A stretch of DNA of 64,000 nucleotides. It comes from Acidithiobacillus ferridurans. GTDB taxonomy: Bacteria > Pseudomonadota > Gammaproteobacteria > Acidithiobacillales > Acidithiobacillaceae. Positions within the stretch are counted from its first letter, which is position 1. Each line of letters begins with the position of its first letter. Of the stretch, positions 15,501-23,306 are shown one piece after another. A model generated the notes under the pieces. The model was not told the origin of the DNA and ran no database searches. It worked only from the letters and a program-made list of their open reading frames with translations. The translations under genes and the position numbers were made by a program. The DNA is taken from NCBI RefSeq assembly GCF_003966655.1, contig NZ_AP018795.1, forward strand, positions 2,311,501-2,375,500, given 5' to 3'.

Positions 15501-16904
15501 AAAATCGAGGCGCGCAAGGAACGGTATCTTGCCCTTTCTGAAAAGACCCGGGCGCGGGCGAAAGCCCGCATGGAGCAGGCCAGGCGCATGGCGGACGCCA
15601 TCCCTTTTGGTCAGCCGATCCTGGTTGGCCACCACAGCGAAAAACGCGATCGAAAGTTTCGTGAGCGTATCCACCAGAACTTTGGCAAAGGCTTCGACCT
15701 GCTGGAGAAGGCAGCGTATTACGAACGCCGCGCTAAAGGCGTCAACGACTACGCCATCAGCGCGGACGATCCGGATGCCGTGAAAAAACTCAGGGAACGG
15801 GTGGAGAATCTGAAGTCTTCCCAGGAGCGCATGAAGGCGGCGAACGCCGCCATCCGCAAACATCAGAAGGATGGCCCCGAGGCGCAGCAGGCGGCCCTGG
15901 AGCATCTGGGGTTCCAGCCGGACCGGGCAAAAGCCATTTTGACCCCGGATGTCATGGGGACCGTGGGTTTTGCGTCGTACTCCCTCAGCAACAATAACGC
16001 CAACATCCGGTGGCTGGAAGAGCGTATTCAGATCCTGGAAAAGGCCCAGGCCCTGGAGGACCGTGAGACACCGTATGCCTGGGGAACGGTTCGGGAGAAC
16101 AGGGAGATCAACCGCATCCAGTTCCGGTTCGAGGATAAGCCTAACGAAGAGGTCCGCAATCTCATGAAGTCGAGCGGCTTTCGGTGGGCGCCTTCCGAGG
16201 GCGCCTGGCAACGGCAGTGGACGGGCAATGCCGTATATGCCGCGCGGGATGTCATCAAAAAGCTGGACGCGCTGATGCCGCACGAGCAGGTGGCAACCGT
16301 GCAGGTGGCAGCCGCGCCGGATTCCGCTCCCAGGCTCGACAACGCCCCCGCCCCGAAAGGTCATGCAGTGAATCCATCTGATGCTATCCGCGACCCCAGT
16401 GCCGCGCTGGTTGCGGCCATCAAGGACCGCGACGGCGACTGGTACCACCTTTCCGTGCAGGAAAGGAACGGTCTGCTGGCAGGCACTATTCAGCGTCGTC
16501 ACTCCGGAACGGCGGAGTACGAGAAGGCACCGTTGCTGTTCCAGCCGACGAGACTGGGTGGATTGCAAGCGGAGTCCGGATTTGCGAATGGCCAGAAGAT
16601 CCTCGTGGATCTGGAGTCATCGGAACCGTCGGAACAGCAGCGCCTGGCCCAGGTGAATGTCCGGGTTTTCGAGCGCGGCATCAACGAGCGGGGGGCGCTG
16701 GCACTGAACCAGATCCATGAATATCCGGGACATCTGAGGGCCAATGAAGCGCTCCAGAAAATCCCGGACCACCGGGAGGGCAAGGTCATCGAACAGGCTT
16801 TGGGCGTGGACCCGAAAATGCTCGATCCCCTGCCGGCGCGGGAAGCCTACAAGTCCCCCGCCAGACTGCAGGAGAGACAGAAGCAGCAGGGCGTGGAGTT
16901 CTAG
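12546..16904 (+). CDS. Very large ArdC-type zincin / polyvalent mobile-element protein
   Basis: 1452-residue multidomain protein. Residues 15-100 match the ArdC N-terminal single-stranded-DNA-binding domain (RLIEQIEQGTARWQRPW, GKPYRGVN). A zincin-type metalloprotease follows with HELSHATGH (about 216-224) and a downstream Glu in IEELRAEMSAA. The middle has an Ala/Gln repeat (about 444-463) and long helical regions; near residues 985-1090 there is a DUF3560-like segment (YEQKIEARKERYLALSEKT). The last 160 residues form a module shared with the next protein. ArdC of plasmid pSa is known to bind DNA, counter restriction and travel with the transferred strand. The gene starts the mobilisation operon behind GATCTATACCC copy 2; a TTG at 12525 is less likely than the ATG at 12546, which has GGAG 7 bases before it. 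Confidence 0.85.
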   Translation: MPVPASPRSGNNTEKKDHRLELADRLIEQIEQGTARWQRPWKAGEILAPVNGVTGKPYRGVNYENLMALSPDPSDPRWCTYKQAQEQGWQVRQGASGLPLEVWKEYEHKRTEEEIQRLEKQGVTDPEPTERRLGVRYYTVFHASQMDGIPPLERQEPDLKLEGKPDVRLPKLAERLGVELRYGGGRAFYRPSEDRVQMPPVESFEQAVGHDTTLLHELSHATGHERRLNRDLKNSFGSEKYAIEELRAEMSAAMTAASLGIGFDPASQDLEEGRELGNSAAYLASWLKALPEKECKQILMQAIKDAQGISDYLIERTPELQVEQERPALSRGDYVRYRNEIGQEVEGVVLDAAQPGEATRLRRIYRWPNGTPGLDGADHIVPTVLPNDLVEHIPGAGTPGPDLDAIDPQTDAYQRTMGMDDSRDRAGRAVLMAVETARGQSERAAALQAAALQAAALQASALPERALDPELIAFLENRNRARQGEHPNFAGLSDPVANAEAFVERQGRTDPQRSAQWARALQESPVAYGDAVGLSPATAGLVATQLNVGVQRMERPQVGDLVRFEPHEPGVTSSPFSGRIIAALDTSGGDIRYHLRAETGPDQGMEARVYGRDGQFREIALEQAVGFDRALAPEAEKTPQMKEQALQEYQAFYAQLPQREEKLVTAVRERSERLAPADFRGFSDMMRDFRTGVDDTFGILGEGENRGASAPELRLAQAFTPEEIPDLPAVQTAHDQARRLGERFHDLDREIRDTFKARLREHGKALLESGSLREPREIAQATYWKHGIEASPDSPMIGKVVGAIQDKDLNTLLGMIGHNSQNPGSEEVFTHMTGVKLGKTQKERVAQLLEWAGPEKAQALRESNALAERERKARGLRDGVVGAWADLKGLRVDVGGQVVNGQEYVTLKVAGGQDRIASGKEGAATTYHLVNDRGEYSRVKDVRFTAFAKRVLAMDADGMVRNALEKAGIVQGIAPEAPGKNAYEQKIEARKERYLALSEKTRARAKARMEQARRMADAIPFGQPILVGHHSEKRDRKFRERIHQNFGKGFDLLEKAAYYERRAKGVNDYAISADDPDAVKKLRERVENLKSSQERMKAANAAIRKHQKDGPEAQQAALEHLGFQPDRAKAILTPDVMGTVGFASYSLSNNNANIRWLEERIQILEKAQALEDRETPYAWGTVRENREINRIQFRFEDKPNEEVRNLMKSSGFRWAPSEGAWQRQWTGNAVYAARDVIKKLDALMPHEQVATVQVAAAPDSAPRLDNAPAPKGHAVNPSDAIRDPSAALVAAIKDRDGDWYHLSVQERNGLLAGTIQRRHSGTAEYEKAPLLFQPTRLGGLQAESGFANGQKILVDLESSEPSEQQRLAQVNVRVFERGINERGALALNQIHEYPGHLRANEALQKIPDHREGKVIEQALGVDPKMLDPLPAREAYKSPARLQERQKQQGVEF
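13875..13934 (+). repeat. In-frame tandem 15-bp repeat
   Basis: Four consecutive 15-base units based on GCGGCGGCCCTGCAG; two exact, one with a single change, one degenerate. They encode ALQAA repeats inside the ArdC-type protein and belong to a family of short CCYTGCAGG-type repeats found in several genes of this element. Confidence 0.75.
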
Positions 16905-16964
16905 GACATAAAGCGTATGGAAGTTTTTTGAGCAATTTTTGCTGGAGACGGAAAGGAGAAAGTG

Positions 16965-18164
16965 ATGGCTACACGGATGATGCAACGGAACAATCTCGCG
17001 GATGCTTTTGTGCAGGTCAACGATGAACCAACGAACGCCGCCCTGAAAGCCGCGCGGGAACAGATTGGGGACGCGGAATGGAAGAAGGGGTACTCCCCGG
17101 AGAACAAGGCGATCGTCCGCGACGCTCTGAAGGAACATGGGGCACGGTACGAACAGGCGCTGAAAGGCAATCTGGTGGGTGTGCAGGTCGCGGAAACGCA
17201 GGCCAATGGGGAGACCTTCAGGAAGCTGCGTGTCACGCTGGAGAACGAAGCCGGCAGGACCATCCTGTCGGCGGACATGGGCTCCGAGTTTGCTCAGCGG
17301 CTGATCACCAAGCTCGACACAGCGACGCGGGAACACGCCGGAGGCGCAATCAGCATTGGCGCCTTTGCCAAGCAGACGGAGCGGGATGATCGGACTTTCG
17401 TGGATCATGTGGCCACCATGAAGGGCCCTGACGGGCAGGAAGTTCCGGCTACTTCCGGGCACTTCGAGAAGGCCAGGGAGCGGGTGGAGGCGGCGCAAAG
17501 GCCGATGCTGGATGCCGGTATGAAGGACAGGAAGATTCTGAACCAGATCGCCGCCAGCACCCGGGAGAGCTACTTCGCCGAGGTTGCCGCTGGTCTGTCC
17601 GAGCGGATGGTGGAGCAAGGGATTACGCCGAAAACCGTAGCGAACGAGCGGGGAGCCTTGCAGACGGCAGCCTTGCAGGCGGCAGCCTTCCCGGCGCTGG
17701 AGTCCGGCATCAAGGACCGTGACGGAGTCTGGCACAACCTGTCCATCTATGAAAAAGATGGGCAGTTGACGGGGACCTTGCAGCGGCGCGATGTCCAGAC
17801 GGGGGACTACGAAAAGGCGCCTGTGGTGTTTGAGCCGGATGGTAAGGGCGGGCTGGCGGCGTTGGCAGCGTATGACGGCGGCGAGAAATTGACCGTCAGC
17901 CTCTCCCGTTCGGAACCGACCCTGGGTGGCCATGAAAAGGTGGATGTGCGGGTCTCTTCCGGAGACCAGCAGATTCACGAACACCCTGGGCGTCTGCGGG
18001 CCAACGACGCGCTGCAGAAGATCCCGGATCATCGGGAGGGCAAGGCCATCGAGCAGGCTTTGGGCGTGGACCCGAAGATGCTCAACCCGGTACCAACGCG
18101 TGAGGCCCAAAGGGCTCCCGCTAAAGCACAAGAGAAGCAGCATTCCCAAGGAGTGCAGCTATGA
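16965..18164 (+). CDS. Unknown protein sharing a C-terminal module with the ArdC-type protein
   Basis: 399 residues from the ATG at 16965, which has AAGGAG upstream. Residues 1-230 are unrecognised and mainly helical. A short ALQTAALQAAAF repeat is followed by the C-terminal 160 residues (from RDGVWHNLSIYEKDG), clearly paralogous to the end of the preceding 1452-residue protein: both contain LRANxALQKIPDHREGK then xIEQALGVDPKML, and both end QGV plus two or three residues. The gene is 60 bases after its neighbour. The shared end may be a secretion or relaxosome-binding signal; this is inference. Confidence 0.75.
   Translation: MATRMMQRNNLADAFVQVNDEPTNAALKAAREQIGDAEWKKGYSPENKAIVRDALKEHGARYEQALKGNLVGVQVAETQANGETFRKLRVTLENEAGRTILSADMGSEFAQRLITKLDTATREHAGGAISIGAFAKQTERDDRTFVDHVATMKGPDGQEVPATSGHFEKARERVEAAQRPMLDAGMKDRKILNQIAASTRESYFAEVAAGLSERMVEQGITPKTVANERGALQTAALQAAAFPALESGIKDRDGVWHNLSIYEKDGQLTGTLQRRDVQTGDYEKAPVVFEPDGKGGLAALAAYDGGEKLTVSLSRSEPTLGGHEKVDVRVSSGDQQIHEHPGRLRANDALQKIPDHREGKAIEQALGVDPKMLNPVPTREAQRAPAKAQEKQHSQGVQL
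17652..17696 (+). repeat. In-frame tandem 15-bp repeat
   Basis: Three 15-base units based on GCAGCCTTGCAGGCG, encoding the ALQTAALQAAAF segment just before the shared C-terminal module. Same family as the repeat at 13875-13934. Confidence 0.65.
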
Positions 18165-18439
18165 GTCTGGCGGAAGAACTGCTGGAGTGGGCCGAGGAAG
18201 AGCTGGAGCGCGGCGACGCCGCGCATCGGGAGCGGGTTGCGCTGATCCTCGCGCAACTCCGTGAACTGCCCGACCCCGAATCGCTGCCGGTCGGGTCCAC
18301 CCAGCGATTTCTCGCACAACGGCGTGTGGACAAACTGGCCGAGAGCGCCGAAGAGCTGGGTTTTGAAACGCCCGGCAAGGCGCTGAAAAAGGAGATCGGC
18401 AAACAGATTGCCGGTCATGCCCTGGGCATAGAACTGTAA
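18161..18439 (+). CDS. Small unknown helical protein
   Basis: 92 residues (MSLAEELLEWAEEELERGDA), acidic and helical at the N-terminus, more basic at the end. Its ATG overlaps the stop of the gene before it (ATGA), so it is cotranslated. I do not recognise a family. As part of the mobilisation operon it may be a relaxosome accessory or an antitoxin-like regulator, but no motif proves this. Confidence 0.65.
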   Translation: MSLAEELLEWAEEELERGDAAHRERVALILAQLRELPDPESLPVGSTQRFLAQRRVDKLAESAEELGFETPGKALKKEIGKQIAGHALGIEL

Positions 18440-18448
18440 GGAGGCGTG

Positions 18449-18856
18449 ATGTTCGGATTTTTCAAGGCCCTGACGGGGTTCCGTCACACCCTTGCAGGGT
18501 GCAAAACCCTTGCAGGAAGCGAATCCACGAAGGGGAAAGGCCAGTGCAATCTGTGGATTGGCGGTCATCCGGATCATCTGCGTCCGGTGGACGATTCCCA
18601 GGGGCTGGGCGGGTATCAGCTGGCCATCGAGGCGCTGATTCGTGATGAATCACCCGAGGTGATTTATCTTCTCTCGGAAACCGGAGACCTGTCCGTGGTC
18701 CGCAAGAGTCTGGAGTACCTTTCCCGAATCGGCGGGCAGGTCGGCGTTGCCGATCAGCTTCCCGATGAGAAAGTGGCCGCCATTTTTGGTGTCGATGTCC
18801 GGTCATACCAGTCCGCCGTTGTGAATCCGCAGGGGGATGCGGCGGCCTATGGTTGA
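18449..18856 (+). CDS. Small unknown protein of the mobilisation operon
   Basis: 135 residues from the ATG at 18449, with AAGGAGG upstream; a GTG at 18446 is less likely. The N-terminal 30 residues contain HTLAGCKTLAGS, encoded by a short GC-rich repeat, and the rest is a compact alpha/beta domain (CNLWIGGHPDHLRPV, EALIRDESPEVIYLLSETGD). No family was recognised. It lies 9 bases after its upstream neighbour and ends 22 bases before the next start. Confidence 0.65.
   Translation: MFGFFKALTGFRHTLAGCKTLAGSESTKGKGQCNLWIGGHPDHLRPVDDSQGLGGYQLAIEALIRDESPEVIYLLSETGDLSVVRKSLEYLSRIGGQVGVADQLPDEKVAAIFGVDVRSYQSAVVNPQGDAAAYG
18487..18521 (+). repeat. Short CCCTTGCAGG repeats inside a gene
   Basis: Two 15-base units built on CCCTTGCAGG (CACCCTTGCAGGGTG and CAAAACCCTTGCAGG). 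They read as HTLAGCKTLAGS and look like an in-frame insertion in an otherwise ordinary protein. Confidence 0.6.
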
Positions 18857-18878
18857 GGCAATTTCGCGCGGAGGTCAC

Positions 18879-19880
18879 ATGGCAGCACAATTAGATCACC
18901 TTTTGTCCTACGGCCCTATGGATGTAGTGGCCAGCAATGATGAGAAGAACCCAGGGCTTCACATCGTCCACATGGATGCGGAAAACCGCGCGTTCATTCC
19001 CCAGGATGACCCACTGCATCGGGAAATCCGGAACCTCATTGAAAAAAACCCGCATAGCAAAGGCTTTGTGGCCAACCAGATCCACGCACGTCTGGAGCAG
19101 GAGGGGTGCTGGGATGGGCCGGGGTTGCACCCTGCGAAGGGGCATGATGCCGAGGGCCTGAGTTTCACCCCATCCCTGAACCCGGAGCAGGAGAAGGGCG
19201 AGGCCCTGAATGTCGGAGAGACTCTGGCCCAGGGGACTGCAGGGCCAGAGATTGTGGAACCCGCACAGCCGGCGCCTGAAAAATCGGTTGAAGCGGAAAT
19301 CGCGGACGCGACCGGGAAAAAGCCCGATCAGGAACCGCAGCAAAAGACGATAACGGAACCCGACCCCCTTGCGGATTGGCCAGGGACATCCCAGAAGTCC
19401 CCGGAGCCGCTCATGCCGCCGGAGAAGCTACGATTCGAGCGCAAGAATCCGCCGGAAGTCCTCTTCGCCAATCCCAAAGGCAAGCCCTATGTGCTGGATC
19501 ATGGCGACAAGGTGACGGTGACGAACCGCGCGATGCTGGGCTTGGGGCATGAAGCGGCGGAGAAGCGGCGAAAAGCGGTCGAGGTTGGCCTGAAAGCCGC
19601 CGTGGACCGATTTGGGGAGCCGGTGCGTTTTCATGGCAATCGTGCCTTCCTGGAAGAGACGGTGAAGGTTGCCCTGGAGCCTGGCAGTCCCATGGCCCGG
19701 GACATCTACGAACGGGCGATCAAGGAGCATGGGAATCAGCTTGGAACGCCGAAGGACGCCACCCTGCCAAGGACTGCACCCTGCCAAGGGTTGCCCCATA
19801 TCGGGCGCCGGAGAAGAAGCGGGAAGTGGAAAACGGCAAAGGCATCGGGCTCTGAGGCCGGTTATCCCTCCGTGCGCTGA
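18879..19880 (+). CDS. LPD7-domain-like protein of the mobilisation operon
   Basis: 333 residues from the ATG at 18879, which has GGAGG close before it. The N-terminal 90 residues are an unknown domain, followed by a low-complexity Glu/Pro-rich linker. Residues about 190-300 (LRFERKNPPEVLFANPKGKP, DHGDKVTVTNRA, VRFHGNRAFLEETVKVAL) match the large polyvalent protein-associated domain 7 found with relaxases and other conjugation proteins. The C-terminus is Arg-rich and follows a repeat-derived segment, so the original end may have been altered. The role is probably in the relaxosome (inference). Confidence 0.72.
   Translation: MAAQLDHLLSYGPMDVVASNDEKNPGLHIVHMDAENRAFIPQDDPLHREIRNLIEKNPHSKGFVANQIHARLEQEGCWDGPGLHPAKGHDAEGLSFTPSLNPEQEKGEALNVGETLAQGTAGPEIVEPAQPAPEKSVEAEIADATGKKPDQEPQQKTITEPDPLADWPGTSQKSPEPLMPPEKLRFERKNPPEVLFANPKGKPYVLDHGDKVTVTNRAMLGLGHEAAEKRRKAVEVGLKAAVDRFGEPVRFHGNRAFLEETVKVALEPGSPMARDIYERAIKEHGNQLGTPKDATLPRTAPCQGLPHIGRRRRSGKWKTAKASGSEAGYPSVR
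19758..19795 (+). repeat. Short CCCTGCCAAGG repeats inside a gene
   Basis: Two copies of CACCCTGCCAAGG in tandem, the reverse-complement form of the CCTTGCAGGGTG family, within the 3' end of the LPD7-like gene. A single related unit lies at 19124-19143 in the same gene. Confidence 0.55.
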
Positions 19881-19889
19881 TCTATACCC
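19879..19889 (+). promoter_or_regulatory. GATCTATACCC element, copy 3
   Basis: Exact 11-mer, 29 bases before the ATG chosen for the membrane protein at 19919. TATCCC lies exactly 20 bases before its TATACC, as in copies 2 and 5. Confidence 0.75.
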
Positions 19890-19918
19890 TGTCGATGCTC
19901 CTGATGACAGGAATGGCC

Positions 19919-20698
19919 ATGGATGAACTGGACGAAATCGCACAACTGGAGGCGGCAGGTCAGAAGCTGATGGCCGAACCCATCTCCGCGCTGCGAAAAC
20001 GGGAGGCGGCAGAGGCAAAGCGGGCGTCCATCGCGGACTCCGTCCATGTCGAAGCCCTGCTCGCCGAGATCCGTGATCGCCTGGATCTCCTGTTGCAGGC
20101 GAATGGCTCCTCGCAGGGTGCCAACGCCTCGCAGGGTGCCAACCCGTCGCAGGGGAGCCTTCCTGAAACCCCGCCGGTTCCCGACACGTCGGTTCCCACA
20201 GCCGAGGAAACCGATGAACTCCGGAAAGCGTTTCCGCATGAGGACGCAGGCCCGCCAGTGGCAGCCCTGCCGGGCGCAGCCCTGCCGGCAACGGCCTCCG
20301 CGAACATCATGATTTCCGACCCGGATATGACACGGTTGCTGGCCACCGTGGAGGACCGGGTGACCCGTCATGCGCTGACGCACCATTCTTCGGTCGTCGT
20401 CCTGCTGGGGTGGGCAATGGCCCTGCTGGCGGCGGGTCTGGGCATGGGATACGGCTACATCGTCGGGTCTGGCCGGTACCCATTCTGGGGTCAGACCACC
20501 CATGCCAGTGTTCTTTCCAGAATGGCCGCCGCGGTTCTCGGTGCCCCGGTTGGGGTGGTCCTGTTACCCATCGCGGGGGCGATCCTCTGGGAGGCGAGCA
20601 AGGAAGCCCGCGATGAGAAATACCAAGCGATATGGAGACTGGCGGCTATCGGGGTATTTCTCGCCGGCATTCTGCTTCCCCTGTTTTCACTGTTCTGA
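19919..20698 (+). CDS. Membrane protein upstream of relaxase (MobB/TraJ-position protein)
   Basis: 259 residues from the ATG at 19919, which has AGGA 6 bases before it; in-frame ATGs at 19895, 19904 and 19913 are alternatives. The N-terminal 130 residues are soluble and helical with a short repeat (GANASQGANPSQGS). The C-terminal part has about three membrane helices (VVLLGWAMALLAAGLGMGYG, PVGVVLLPIAGAILW, AAIGVFLAGILLPLFSLF). The stop overlaps the relaxase start (TGATG). Its position and topology resemble MobB-like membrane partners of relaxases that link the relaxosome to the secretion channel. Confidence 0.75.
   Translation: MDELDEIAQLEAAGQKLMAEPISALRKREAAEAKRASIADSVHVEALLAEIRDRLDLLLQANGSSQGANASQGANPSQGSLPETPPVPDTSVPTAEETDELRKAFPHEDAGPPVAALPGAALPATASANIMISDPDMTRLLATVEDRVTRHALTHHSSVVVLLGWAMALLAAGLGMGYGYIVGSGRYPFWGQTTHASVLSRMAAAVLGAPVGVVLLPIAGAILWEASKEARDEKYQAIWRLAAIGVFLAGILLPLFSLF
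20108..20160 (+). repeat. In-frame 18-bp tandem repeat
   Basis: Two exact TCGCAGGGTGCCAAC units and a third partial unit, spaced 18 bases apart, encode SQGANASQGANPSQGS in the membrane protein. A related pair (GCAGCCCTGCCGG twice) lies at 20261-20290. Confidence 0.7.
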
Positions 20699-22248
20699 TG
20701 AATCCCAAAACATCACCCAGCCAAACCCGGAAGGGGCGATTTCTCTCCTCTACCGAAACGCTGGATGATCAGCTTTCTCCGGACGGTTCTCCACGTGGAC
20801 ACCATCGCGCAGTCGCATCTCGTGTTCACAACAAGGTGCATCGAGTAAGGGGGAAACAGGGATCCGGGGCTGTACGCTCCCTGATCAGGCGTCTGCTTCC
20901 CCATGCCGGGAGCAATTTCTACAAGGCCCCGTCGTCCCGAGGGCCGGCGTTGCAGCATGCCGGGCGTCGCTGCACGGTAAAGGTGACCTATGTGCGGAGC
21001 AAGGGGCCGGATCAGTGGCAGGCCCACGGCAAGTACCTGAGCCGCGAGGGCGCGCAGCAGGACGGCGAGAAAGGCGAGGGCTTTGACCGGGATTCCGATA
21101 GCGTCAACCTATCGTCGCTTCTGTCTTCCTGGCAGGAGGAAAACGATCCACACCTGTTCAAGGTCATTCTGGCACCCGAAGATCCACTGCGGCCAGAGGC
21201 CCTGCGGGATATGACGCGCCGATTCAATGCGCGCATCCAGCGGCAGATCGGGCGGGATTATGAGTGGGCGGCCATCGACCACCACAACACCAGCCACCCC
21301 CATGTTCACCTGCTGATTCGTGGCAAGGGCAAGCTCGAACTGGAGCCGGATATGATTCGCCGGGGGATGCGCGCCGCCGCCCAGGAGATTCTCACGGAAA
21401 GCCTGGGATATCGCAGCGAACGGGAAATTCAGGCGGCGCGGGAGCGGGAACTGGATCAGCGGCGTTTCACCGCCCTGGATCGGGGAATTCTCGACAAGGC
21501 GACATCCGCGCCGCAAGGCGGCCGCCTGCAAGGCTATTCACTGGTCGATGAGTCGCCTCCCAACCTATTGAATGACAAAGAGCGCGAAAACCGACGACTC
21601 CGGCTCGCCCGACTGGAAAAGCTCGTGGAAATTGGTGTGGCCGACAAGATCGGGCCGAATCTCTGGCGACTGGAGCCTGGTTGGGACAAGGCCCTCAAGG
21701 AGCTCCAGATATTGCAGACCCGGACGAAGATGCTGGCTGAGGCGCGTGCCTTGATGACGGAGCCCCGCTGCCCGCCACAGGTCACGAAGATCCGGGCAGG
21801 CGACCGTCTGGTGGGGCGTGTGCTGGGTACGGGACTGGATGAGCAATATGACCGCAGCTTCGTGCTCATCGAGGGCGTCGATAACCGGGCGCACATCGTC
21901 TACCAGACGGGATCGATAGAGAAAGCCAGAGGAAGGCAGGATCTGGGCCTTCGGCATCTCGTCGCCCTCACCGGCCTCGACCGTGGCGTTGCCGTCAAGG
22001 ACTACGGCATCGAGATCCCGGACCAGGGCTGGAAACGGACAGAGATTCCCGAAGCGGCACTGGATGACCAACTGGCGCATGAACGACGGAATCCACCCAA
22101 GGAAATGATGGACCCGACTACCGGCTTTGCGGCGGAATGGCATCGCCGGCTGCTGGATCGGCGCAAGCAAAAAGAGAAAGAATGGGCACTACAGAAAAAA
22201 CGGGCCCGGGAACAGGCAAAGCCGCAGCGGGGATCGGAGATCGAGTAG
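20698..22248 (+). CDS. MOBP/VirD2-type relaxase with DUF3363 region
   Basis: 516-residue relaxase that nicks oriT and stays bound to the transferred strand. The N-terminal region is basic; the nuclease core shows the metal-binding HPHVHLLIRGKG near residue 200 (HxH pattern), preceded by the conserved AAIDHHNTS. The signature segment QWQAHGKYLSREGAQ lies near residue 110. The C-terminal half matches the DUF3363 region of VirD2/TraI-like relaxases. The ATG at 20698 overlaps the TGA of the membrane protein before it. The last 110 codons have a diverged second copy at 24563-24901. No oriT was identified. Confidence 0.88.
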   Translation: MNPKTSPSQTRKGRFLSSTETLDDQLSPDGSPRGHHRAVASRVHNKVHRVRGKQGSGAVRSLIRRLLPHAGSNFYKAPSSRGPALQHAGRRCTVKVTYVRSKGPDQWQAHGKYLSREGAQQDGEKGEGFDRDSDSVNLSSLLSSWQEENDPHLFKVILAPEDPLRPEALRDMTRRFNARIQRQIGRDYEWAAIDHHNTSHPHVHLLIRGKGKLELEPDMIRRGMRAAAQEILTESLGYRSEREIQAARERELDQRRFTALDRGILDKATSAPQGGRLQGYSLVDESPPNLLNDKERENRRLRLARLEKLVEIGVADKIGPNLWRLEPGWDKALKELQILQTRTKMLAEARALMTEPRCPPQVTKIRAGDRLVGRVLGTGLDEQYDRSFVLIEGVDNRAHIVYQTGSIEKARGRQDLGLRHLVALTGLDRGVAVKDYGIEIPDQGWKRTEIPEAALDDQLAHERRNPPKEMMDPTTGFAAEWHRRLLDRRKQKEKEWALQKKRAREQAKPQRGSEIE

Positions 22249-22264
22249 AGATTTGGGAGCGGGA

Positions 22265-22728
22265 ATGGACAAGATTGGGGATTTTGCGTTCAGTGTGTTG
22301 GTATACTCTTGCTGCTGGATCATATTCAGGAAGCGAAAGACGGTGGATTTTTTCGTGCGGTGAGCTACTGGATCAGCCTTGGTGCGGAAAGCCGTGAAGG
22401 CAGTGCCGAAGATCGTGTTTTGTGATACCTGTCCGAAGTATATGACCCCGGTATCTCTTTGCCCTGGGTGAGCCGCCTGCTGGCTGGCTTGGGGTTAGTC
22501 GGTTGCGTGGCGGCGCTAATCATACTGGTCAACGGGCTCTGCTCCCTCTATCTCATGTCAGCTCCACTTTCGCGGTATTGGATCGGTTGGTTTGAAATGG
22601 CCATGCTCATCGGTGTCCTTCTGCCTATTTGGTGATATTTTCTGGAAAATGGCGGGACACGGTCAATCAGCGGCGACTCGGTGCTGATTGCAGGATTTTT
22701 GGCAATCTTGATCGAGCGGCCGCAGTAG
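22265..22728 (+). pseudogene. Broken membrane-protein gene after the relaxase
   Basis: From about 22300 a single frame reads LLLDHIQEAKDGGFFRAVSY through membrane segments (LLAGLGLVGCVAALIILVNG, MAMLIGVLLPIW) to a TAG at 22726, but is interrupted by TGA at 22423 and at 22633. In both cases a CGA arginine codon would restore it. The ATG at 22265 lies in a different frame that ends at 22361, so a frameshift is also present. A second copy at 24918-25109 shares the first TGA. The gene is dead unless TGA is read through. Confidence 0.6.
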
Positions 22729-23108
22729 CCTATGGGTTGCGAAACAAATATCCAGACGCATCCGATGTACCTACCACCTGGGTCTGCTTCCGCCGACGGC
22801 AAAGCTCTTGATGGCGCCGCTCAGGTAAGGCCAGAATGAATCGCAGAGCCTGTCCGTTTGCTCAAGGTTAGTCGCCTAGTCAGGCCACCGGGATCACGAC
22901 ACGCCGGCCGGTGGACGACGAAATATATGCTATACTTCAAGGTGATATTTATAAGGACTTGTTGTGGTATGGTATTGATAGTTTAAATTGTTCTTCTGCT
23001 TGGTAGATTATAAGTTTTGCTTCATTAATAAACATAACCAATACGATGCTGTGCGGGTGTTAGAGATAGAACCAAATATTGCTACAATACAGACCAAGGA
23101 GATATGAG
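22729..23108. other. Gap without a gene
   Basis: About 380 bases with no supported coding sequence. The second half is AT-rich and includes TATACT at about 22930, a possible -10 for the small membrane protein at 23109, but no matching -35 was found. Confidence 0.4.
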
Positions 23109-23288
23109 ATGACACCTTTGATTCACATAGTGCTGGTCCTGATCGTGGTTGGCGTCCTTCTCTGGCTCGTCAATAACTATATACCCATGGCATCTTCCAT
23201 TAAGTCAATACTGAATCTGGTCGTGGTCGTTGTTGTGATTTTATGGCTGCTAAGCGTCTTTGGGATTTTTAGTCTTCCCTCCAGATAA
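23109..23288 (+). CDS. Small Thivi_2564-family membrane protein
   Basis: 59 residues starting MTPLIHIVLVLIVVGVLLWL with two membrane helices around a short loop (NNYIPMASSIKSI). This matches a widespread small inner-membrane protein family of unknown role. The ATG at 23109 has AAGGAG upstream; an earlier start in the same frame lacks one. It stands alone between decayed genes and is 18 bases before the next gene. Confidence 0.8.
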   Translation: MTPLIHIVLVLIVVGVLLWLVNNYIPMASSIKSILNLVVVVVVILWLLSVFGIFSLPSR

Positions 23289-23306
23289 AGCCAGCGAGGT
23301 GCTACT

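Noticed and set aside
14274-16568. Very long minus-strand frame (764 codons) inside the ArdC-type gene
   Set aside because: It is an antisense frame in GC-rich DNA; the plus-strand protein has zincin and DUF3560-like motifs and a good ribosome-binding site.
16617-18149. 510-codon minus-strand frame over the two genes sharing a C-terminal module
   Set aside because: Its internal similarity is only the mirror of the duplicated plus-strand module; no domain or start signal supports it.
18461-18521. CRISPR-like array from the CCCTTGCAGG repeats
   Set aside because: Units are only about 15 bases, have no regular spacers, and lie in frame inside a gene; no cas genes nearby.
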